The notes under the pieces: generated by a model
The model's database searches: none
What the model was told of the DNA's origin: nothing
The model's input: the letters and a program-made list of their open reading frames with translations, nothing else
Shown here: positions 6,920-10,892 of the stretch, one piece after another
How positions within the stretch are numbered: position 1 is the stretch's first letter
How the letters are laid out: the number at the start of each line of letters is the position of its first letter
Source of the DNA: an uncultured Acinetobacter sp.
GTDB taxonomy: Bacteria; Cyanobacteriota; Vampirovibrionia; Gastranaerophilales; Gastranaerophilaceae
Direction: 5' to 3'
Length of the DNA: 10,892 nucleotides
Assembly: GCA_946623365.1 (NCBI GenBank)
Contig: CAMORE010000070.1
Span: 1 to 10,892, forward strand
Position numbers and translations under genes: made by a program

Positions 6920-7637
6920 TAAATATGGTTTTACTTTATCTGAGGTACTTGTTACAATGGCAGCATTGGGACTCATTGTAGCAGTATTAATTCCTACAGC
7001 AGATAAGCTTAAGCCAAATCATGAGTTGTTAATGTTTAAAAAAGCTTATTATACTGCAAGCAGAGTCGTTCAAGATTTGATTAACGACCCTGTCAGCTAT
7101 CCCGGAACCGATAATCCTCTTACATCAGGTTTTTCTAATACATCGTATAAAGTTCATTATCGTGGTCAAGATTATGGCGGAGAAGGAGACGAAGGTAAAC
7201 AAAAATTCTGTAAATTATTTGCGTCAAGACTGAATATCGTTGGTGATATCGATTGCTCAAAAGACGGTTATGAAGAAGAATTAAAATATACGTCCTATAA
7301 GGGCTTTAATTATAACAGTCAAAAATTCCAACCGAGTTTTACAACTTCTGACGGTATTCAATGGGGAGTTCCTGCGAATGGTTTTGATGAAGAAATTCAA
7401 AACATTGTTGTTGACGTTAACGGTGATAAAGGCGAGAATTGTTATGACAATCAAGTAGAATATGATTTAACTAATTCGGATAAATTAATAAAAACATTTG
7501 ACTGTAAAACTCCTGACAGGTTTATAATAAAAGTAAACAGAGAGGGTAAAGTTTGGGTTGACGGTGCTATTGAAAAAGCGTACTTGAAATCTAAAAGTAA
7601 TACAAAAAAATATAAGAGTTTTAATACTAAACAATAA
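6912..7637 (+). CDS. Type IV pilin-like protein, type B, copy 2 (241 aa)
   Basis: I start at the ATG at 6912 rather than the GTG at 6909, since GAGG (6899-6902) is well placed for either and ATG is the norm here. MNNKY then G6|F7, Glu+5 at E11 and a hydrophobic helix at 7-28 define the prepilin. KLKPNHELLMFKKAY (33-46), KFCKLFASRL (98-107), DGIQWGVP (147-154), VVDVNGDKGENC (166-177) and TPDRFIIKVNREGKVWVDG (200-218) align with the neighbours on both sides, so it is a tandem duplicate. Its four cysteines (C100, C115, C177, C198) fit two conserved disulfides. The 8-nt overlap with the previous gene suggests coupled translation. Likely a pilin or pseudopilin; specific role unknown. Confidence 0.9.
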   Translation: MNNKYGFTLSEVLVTMAALGLIVAVLIPTADKLKPNHELLMFKKAYYTASRVVQDLINDPVSYPGTDNPLTSGFSNTSYKVHYRGQDYGGEGDEGKQKFCKLFASRLNIVGDIDCSKDGYEEELKYTSYKGFNYNSQKFQPSFTTSDGIQWGVPANGFDEEIQNIVVDVNGDKGENCYDNQVEYDLTNSDKLIKTFDCKTPDRFIIKVNREGKVWVDGAIEKAYLKSKSNTKKYKSFNTKQ

Positions 7638-7690
7638 AATAGTCAAAACAAATAAAAACACAAAATTGACAATTGAATAAAAGTTAAAAA

Positions 7691-7731
7691 CAAGCCGGGT
7701 TCTTTGGCGAACAATGCCTCAGAACGACAGG
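7691..7731. repeat. 41-nt palindromic intergenic repeat, copy 2
   Basis: 38 of 41 bases match 6089-6129. One change turns the GGCA arm into GGCG, which still pairs with TGCC through a G-T wobble, so the hairpin is kept. Like copy 1 it lies before a type B pilin gene. Confidence 0.85.
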
Positions 7732-7830
7732 ATGTAAAATCTCCACACAAAATAAGCAGTCATCTTTAGGGGGCAGTAAACAGATTATATCTCCGAAAAA
7801 TCCGGCAGATGATAAAAAAGAAAAATAATA

Positions 7831-7837
7831 AAGAGGT
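7831..7837 (+). promoter_or_regulatory. Shine-Dalgarno AAGAGGT deciding the start of the third type B pilin
   Basis: AAGAGGT lies 4 nt before the ATG at 7842 and is the same motif used before 6170. It rules against the in-frame ATG at 7809, which would add 11 mostly basic residues and has no ribosome site. Confidence 0.8.
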
Positions 7838-7841
7838 AATA

Positions 7842-8486
7842 ATGTTTAAGAAAAAAGGATTTACAACGGCAGAAGTGCTGATAACACTTGGTATAGCAGG
7901 TGTTCTTGCAATGATGGTTCTGCCTATGACGAACAAATTAAAACCAAACAGAGAAATGATGATGTTTAAAAAAGCTTACCACGAAACAAACAGAATTGTT
8001 GATGAGCTTGTTAATGACGATGATTTATATCCGGATGATAATAGCAGTGATTCAGGATTCTCCAATACCTCTGAGGCTGAATATAAAGGTAAAACATTTT
8101 CAGGTGACAGCAAATTTTGCAGTCTTTTCGCATCAAAATTAGGAGCCAAAAGTCCGCAATGTGATGAGGCAGGTTTTGAACCGCAAAAAGCAGGTCTAAA
8201 ATTCTCTCCTAATTTTGCATCACCAGACGGAATGCTATGGGGTCTTCCTGCCGGCAACGGCAATAATTCCGGTAAATTAAATACTGATTATTCGTATTAT
8301 ATAGCTGTAGATGTAAATGGCGATAAAGGCGAAAATTGCTTTGAAGGCTCCTCTTGTTCTAAACCCGACAGATTTGTAATTTACATTAATCGTTGGGGCA
8401 AAACATGGGTTGAAGGTGATGTGGAAAAGCTTTATTTGAATACTACCGGTTCTACAAAATCATATAAAGATTTAACTAAAAATTAA
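7842..8486 (+). CDS. Type IV pilin-like protein, type B, copy 3 (214 aa)
   Basis: The start at 7842 gives the standard leader MFKKK, then G6|F7 and Glu+5 at E11, with a hydrophobic helix at 7-29. It is the most compact type B member: KLKPNREMMMFKKAY (32-46), DSGFSNTS (70-77), KFCSLFASKL (91-100), DGMLWGLP (129-136), AVDVNGDKGENC (155-166) and KPDRFVIYINRWGKTWVEG (174-192). Four cysteines (C93, C107, C166, C172) match the conserved positions. Compared with the two preceding copies it lacks the insertion after the second Cys and shortens the stretch between Cys 3 and 4. Same predicted role: pilus or pseudopilus subunit using an assembly system encoded elsewhere. AAGGAT before 8502 ties it to the next gene 15 nt downstream. 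Confidence 0.91.
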   Translation: MFKKKGFTTAEVLITLGIAGVLAMMVLPMTNKLKPNREMMMFKKAYHETNRIVDELVNDDDLYPDDNSSDSGFSNTSEAEYKGKTFSGDSKFCSLFASKLGAKSPQCDEAGFEPQKAGLKFSPNFASPDGMLWGLPAGNGNNSGKLNTDYSYYIAVDVNGDKGENCFEGSSCSKPDRFVIYINRWGKTWVEGDVEKLYLNTTGSTKSYKDLTKN

Positions 8487-8501
8487 AATAAGGATATAAC
8501 T

Positions 8502-9668
8502 ATGAAGAATAAATCAGGTTTTACTATTGCAGAAATGCTTATTGCACTGGGTATAATATCAATTTTAACAGGTGCGGCTATTTTTACTTTTAAACCTTTT
8601 GATAAGGGTATAAAGTATTTGTATTCAAATATATATGAAAATTTAGACAGAGCTTTCTATAATATTATGACTTATGATATTCCTAAAAATGATTATTCAA
8701 ATCCGTTTAGTGATACGAATAAGGACGGTAATACATACACAAGAAGAGATGATGAAGACACAGGTACAGAAGAACTTTGTAAAAGGCTTATTAGTTATAT
8801 TTCTACTGTAGAAAATGATGAAAGTACTTGCAGTTCAACAAAAATTGTCAGCAAAAATGCTGATAACAGTAATTTTGTCGAAGGAAAAGTGCAGTTTACG
8901 GCTGTTAACGGTGTAAGATTCTTTATCTCAAGAATGTATCCTGAAGATAAAGATACTGCGGGCGAACGTTTTTATGTTATATATGCCGACCTTAACGGTG
9001 AGAACGGGCCTAACTCGGTAGAATATATACCGCCTTCAAAAGCTAATAATTTTAAGACTACAGATCCTGATATTTTCGCATTTGCAGCGCTTGAATCAGG
9101 AAGAATTTGTCCTCTTGGCGCTCCCGAAGTTGATACAAGATATTTGTCAACAAGGATTAGATATCAAGATGATACAAACGGTGTGACATATAAATATACA
9201 GTAAACTCAATGCCGTATATTTATTCTAAAGCTGAAGCATGGGGATATTATCTTCCTGCAGACCATATTCCTGATAATTGCGGAGAACAAGGAGATTACG
9301 GACTGTGTACATCTTATAAAAAAGATGACGATAATAATGATGTTCAAGATTCTGTAGATGATGCTTATGTTATCCCAAACGGCTCTCCGTATTCATATAA
9401 CGGATATGTCAGAAATATTTTAAAAACATCTGCAAACGTCGATAGTAATATATACTCATTTTTGCTTTATGACCCTAAAAATGAAGGTGCAAAAAATACA
9501 GTACCTGTTACAATGTCAGAATATTTTCAACATAGCCTGATGTGCAAGGATGAAGACGGTATTTTTAATGTAATCTTTAAATCAGATGAAATTGCAAATG
9601 GCGGGTATAAATGCAGATTAAAGTCTGACGAGGAATGTGAAGTTGTTATTGATAAATATCGTCAATAG
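8502..9668 (+). CDS. Type IV pilin-like protein, type B with long C-terminal extension (388 aa)
   Basis: MKNKS, G6|F7, Glu+5 at E11 and a hydrophobic helix at 7-30 make it a prepilin. The type B blocks recur in divergent form: ELCKRLISYI...C (91-110), FTAVNGVRFFI (132-142), YADLNGENGPNS (161-172) and DPDIFAFAALESGRICPLG (188-206). A further 180 residues (about 209-388) have no counterpart in the smaller paralogs. They hold C260, C269, C348, C371 and C379 and a Tyr-rich stretch (YKYTVNSMPYIYSKAEAWGYY, about 230-250). AAGGAT (8490-8495) sits 6 nt before the ATG. Being last and largest of its set, it could be a minor tip pilin comparable in position to GspK, but GspK usually lacks Glu+5 and this one has it. 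Specific role unknown. Confidence 0.89.
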   Translation: MKNKSGFTIAEMLIALGIISILTGAAIFTFKPFDKGIKYLYSNIYENLDRAFYNIMTYDIPKNDYSNPFSDTNKDGNTYTRRDDEDTGTEELCKRLISYISTVENDESTCSSTKIVSKNADNSNFVEGKVQFTAVNGVRFFISRMYPEDKDTAGERFYVIYADLNGENGPNSVEYIPPSKANNFKTTDPDIFAFAALESGRICPLGAPEVDTRYLSTRIRYQDDTNGVTYKYTVNSMPYIYSKAEAWGYYLPADHIPDNCGEQGDYGLCTSYKKDDDNNDVQDSVDDAYVIPNGSPYSYNGYVRNILKTSANVDSNIYSFLLYDPKNEGAKNTVPVTMSEYFQHSLMCKDEDGIFNVIFKSDEIANGGYKCRLKSDEECEVVIDKYRQ

Positions 9669-9701
9669 ATAGTTGTCGTAAGTGCTAAACAGAAAAAAAC
9701 A

Positions 9702-9710
9702 TGTTATAAT
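9702..9710 (+). promoter_or_regulatory. Extended -10 promoter directly before the TPR gene
   Basis: TGT followed by TATAAT (9705-9710) is an extended -10 element. No -35 box stands at 17 nt. The expected start point, about 7 nt downstream, coincides with the A of ATG at 9717, and there is no Shine-Dalgarno, which together point to a leaderless mRNA. Confidence 0.55.
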
Positions 9711-9716
9711 AACTCT

Positions 9717-10652
9717 ATGAATAATGATAAAACTAAAGCAATGCGTAAGTTTTCTAATGCCTTGAACGCTAATGACATGGTATCTGCAAAACATATTATT
9801 GAAAAAGAGTTGAAACGTCATTTGCCTAAGTATGAATATTATTTTTATTTGGGACTTGTGGCTGATGATTATAATGAAAAGTTAGAAAATTATAATAAGG
9901 CAATAAAAGAAAATGATGTGTATACAGATGCATATATTAATCGCGGTCTTGTGAAAAACGAGCTTGGCGACTATGATGGTTCTATTTCTGATTATAATAA
10001 AGCAATAGAGCTAGATTCAAAATGCTCGTTAGCCTATAATAACCGAGGGTATACAAAATATAAACAAGGTGATTATAGTGGTGCTCTTGCTGATTATAAC
10101 AAGGCTATTTTACTTAACCCCAAATTAAATATTGCACTTGATAATAAAGCAAAATTACTCATGGAAGTTTGCCTGAAAGATGATGATGAATTTAGTGAAA
10201 AGTATTATTTAAGTCTTGGTATACAAGAAGTTAATAAAGGGAATTTATTGGAAGCAATAAAAAATCTCGATGAATCACTAAAGTACAATGATAAATCAGC
10301 AATTACATATTTCTACAAAGCTGTCGCTTATCATTCTCTTAATAACACAGATTTAGCGTACGAAAATTATACAAAAACAATAGAATTAAATAAAAATATG
10401 GTAGATGCATACTATAACAGAGGTCAGCTCGTTATAAAAGACAACCCAAAACAAGCTCTGGATGATTTCGTAAAATCGGTTGCACTAGACCCTAAATTTA
10501 TTGATGCATATTATAGTATTGCTGCTATTCAAAAAAATTTGGGTCAATACAAAGATGCTATAAAGAATTTAGATAAAATTTTGGAAATTGAGCCAATGGC
10601 AGTCAATGCAAAAGCTTTGAAAAAACTAATTATAACAAAATACTTAAAATAA
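9717..10652 (+). CDS. Tetratricopeptide repeat (TPR) protein (311 aa)
   Basis: Clear TPR units of about 34 residues: 71-104 (DAYINRG...AIELD), 105-138 (LAYNNRG...AILLNP), 162-194, 196-229, 230-262 and 263-296 (DAYYSIA...ILEIEP), with a degenerate unit near 38-70. There is no signal peptide, membrane segment or catalytic domain, so it is a probable cytoplasmic protein-protein scaffold. TPR proteins serve as pilotins or assembly factors in some type IV pilus systems (PilF/PilW, Tgl), but those are lipoproteins and this has no lipobox, so I do not assign that role. It lies 48 nt after the last pilin with no terminator between, so read-through from the operon is possible besides its own promoter. 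A later in-frame ATG at 9741 is an alternative start, also without a Shine-Dalgarno. Confidence 0.9.
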   Translation: MNNDKTKAMRKFSNALNANDMVSAKHIIEKELKRHLPKYEYYFYLGLVADDYNEKLENYNKAIKENDVYTDAYINRGLVKNELGDYDGSISDYNKAIELDSKCSLAYNNRGYTKYKQGDYSGALADYNKAILLNPKLNIALDNKAKLLMEVCLKDDDEFSEKYYLSLGIQEVNKGNLLEAIKNLDESLKYNDKSAITYFYKAVAYHSLNNTDLAYENYTKTIELNKNMVDAYYNRGQLVIKDNPKQALDDFVKSVALDPKFIDAYYSIAAIQKNLGQYKDAIKNLDKILEIEPMAVNAKALKKLIITKYLK

Positions 10653-10657
10653 TATAA

Positions 10658-10699
10658 CACACCCCATCCCAACCTTCCCCGTAAGGGGAAGAAGCTCCG
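10658..10699. repeat. GC-rich hairpin repeat after the TPR gene
   Basis: A C-rich lead-in (accccatccc) precedes CTTCCCC-GTAA-GGGGAAG (10674-10691), a perfect 7-bp stem with a GTAA tetraloop. It stands out in a very AT-rich context. No T-run follows, so it is not a classic terminator, though it may stall polymerase or protect the mRNA end. It resembles dispersed CCCC...GGGG intergenic repeats found in many bacteria (recalled, not searched). Confidence 0.65.
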
Positions 10700-10747
10700 G
10701 TCTCTAATTGTATTAGTGTCCCAGATAGATTTTGATTAAATAAAAAT

Positions 10748-10762
10748 AGTTAATAATTAACT
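10748..10762. repeat. 15-nt AT palindrome
   Basis: AGTTAAT-A-ATTAACT is a perfect palindrome around one base. It could be a protein-binding site, or chance in AT-rich DNA. The rest of 10700-10793 shows no gene and no other structure that I can name. Confidence 0.3.
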
Positions 10763-10793
10763 GGTTTGTTTGTGGCTGCCGACCTCACAATTA

Positions 10794-10892
10794 CACATAT
10801 CGAACAATTCGTTCCATAAATGCAACAAAAAACATATTTTTGTTGCATACTTTATGTACTTCTTTTCCTCTCTTTATTTCGGATGTAAAGAG
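10794..10892 (-). repeat. Right copy of the flanking inverted repeat, cut by the window end
   Basis: Its reverse complement aligns with 20-117 (7 substitutions, 1 indel). It contains the ATGCAACAAA-type hairpin with 12-bp arms (10820-10848) and the first arm and loop of the larger hairpin (from 10857). The second arm is cut after 7 nt at the window edge. Confidence 0.9.

Larger units (their letters stand above)
7638..7841 (+). other. 204-nt gap inside the pilin operon
   Basis: This is the longest spacer in the operon. It holds the second 41-nt repeat. Downstream of that an open frame without a start codon ends in SSLGGSKQIISPKNPADDKKEK and a stop at 7827-7829. This may be a gene remnant or chance. 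I see no terminator or convincing promoter, so transcription probably continues through it. Confidence 0.4.

Noticed and set aside
6089..7731. The two 41-nt repeats as a CRISPR array or transposon ends
   Set aside because: Only two copies, 1.6 kb apart with two genes between them, same orientation, no spacers and no cas or transposase genes.
7809..7841. Start of the third type B pilin at 7809
   Set aside because: No ribosome site there, while AAGAGGT sits 4 nt before the ATG at 7842, which also gives the standard 6-residue leader.

Overview
The window is AT-rich bacterial DNA. Nine supported genes all lie on the + strand, with standard code and short spacers. I see no tRNA, rRNA, transposase, integrase, CRISPR array or phage gene. 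Seven adjacent genes encode proteins with a type IV prepilin (class III) N-terminus of the form G|F-T-[IL]-x-E-x-L-I. Long runs of such genes with this exact motif style, plus the low GC, suggest a gut non-photosynthetic cyanobacterium (Vampirovibrionia/Melainabacteria, Gastranaerophilales). That placement rests on family resemblance, not on a marker gene.

Layout. Positions 1-117 hold a structured repeat that reappears inverted at the right end (20-117 against 10794-10892, 7 substitutions and 1 indel). A 143-aa coiled-coil protein (309-740) with its own terminator (774-803) follows. A strong promoter (846-874, 5/6 -35 box, extended -10) precedes the pilin operon. Type A pilins come first: 974-3082 (702 aa), 3076-3612 (178 aa) and 3634-6081 (815 aa). 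All share a post-membrane HG-x-Y-x-C motif, a C-x-F-x-x-P motif and a C-terminus of small/hydrophobic residues ending in Trp. In the 815-aa protein the body looks like a glycine-rich domain of the phage-tail-adhesin kind. Type B pilins follow: 6170-6919, 6912-7637, 7842-8486 and 8502-9668. They share an FCxLFASxL...C block, an (F/S)-x-x-x-DG-x-x-W block, a D-V-N-G-x-x-G-x-N loop and a PDRF(I/V)I...G-x-x-W end. A 41-nt palindromic repeat lies upstream of two of them (6089-6129 and 7691-7731). A TPR protein (9717-10652), probably read from a leaderless transcript, closes the gene set. A GC-rich hairpin repeat (10658-10699) and the right inverted repeat end the window.

Working model (inference): the operon supplies a set of minor or adhesive pilins to an assembly machine encoded elsewhere, since no ATPase, platform protein, prepilin peptidase or secretin is present. 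The large type A proteins would be surface-exposed tip or binding subunits, and the type B proteins a duplicated set of smaller subunits. The inverted repeats mean either that the block is a cassette bounded by a repeat family, or simply that the assembly broke at a dispersed repeat. The sequence alone cannot separate these two.
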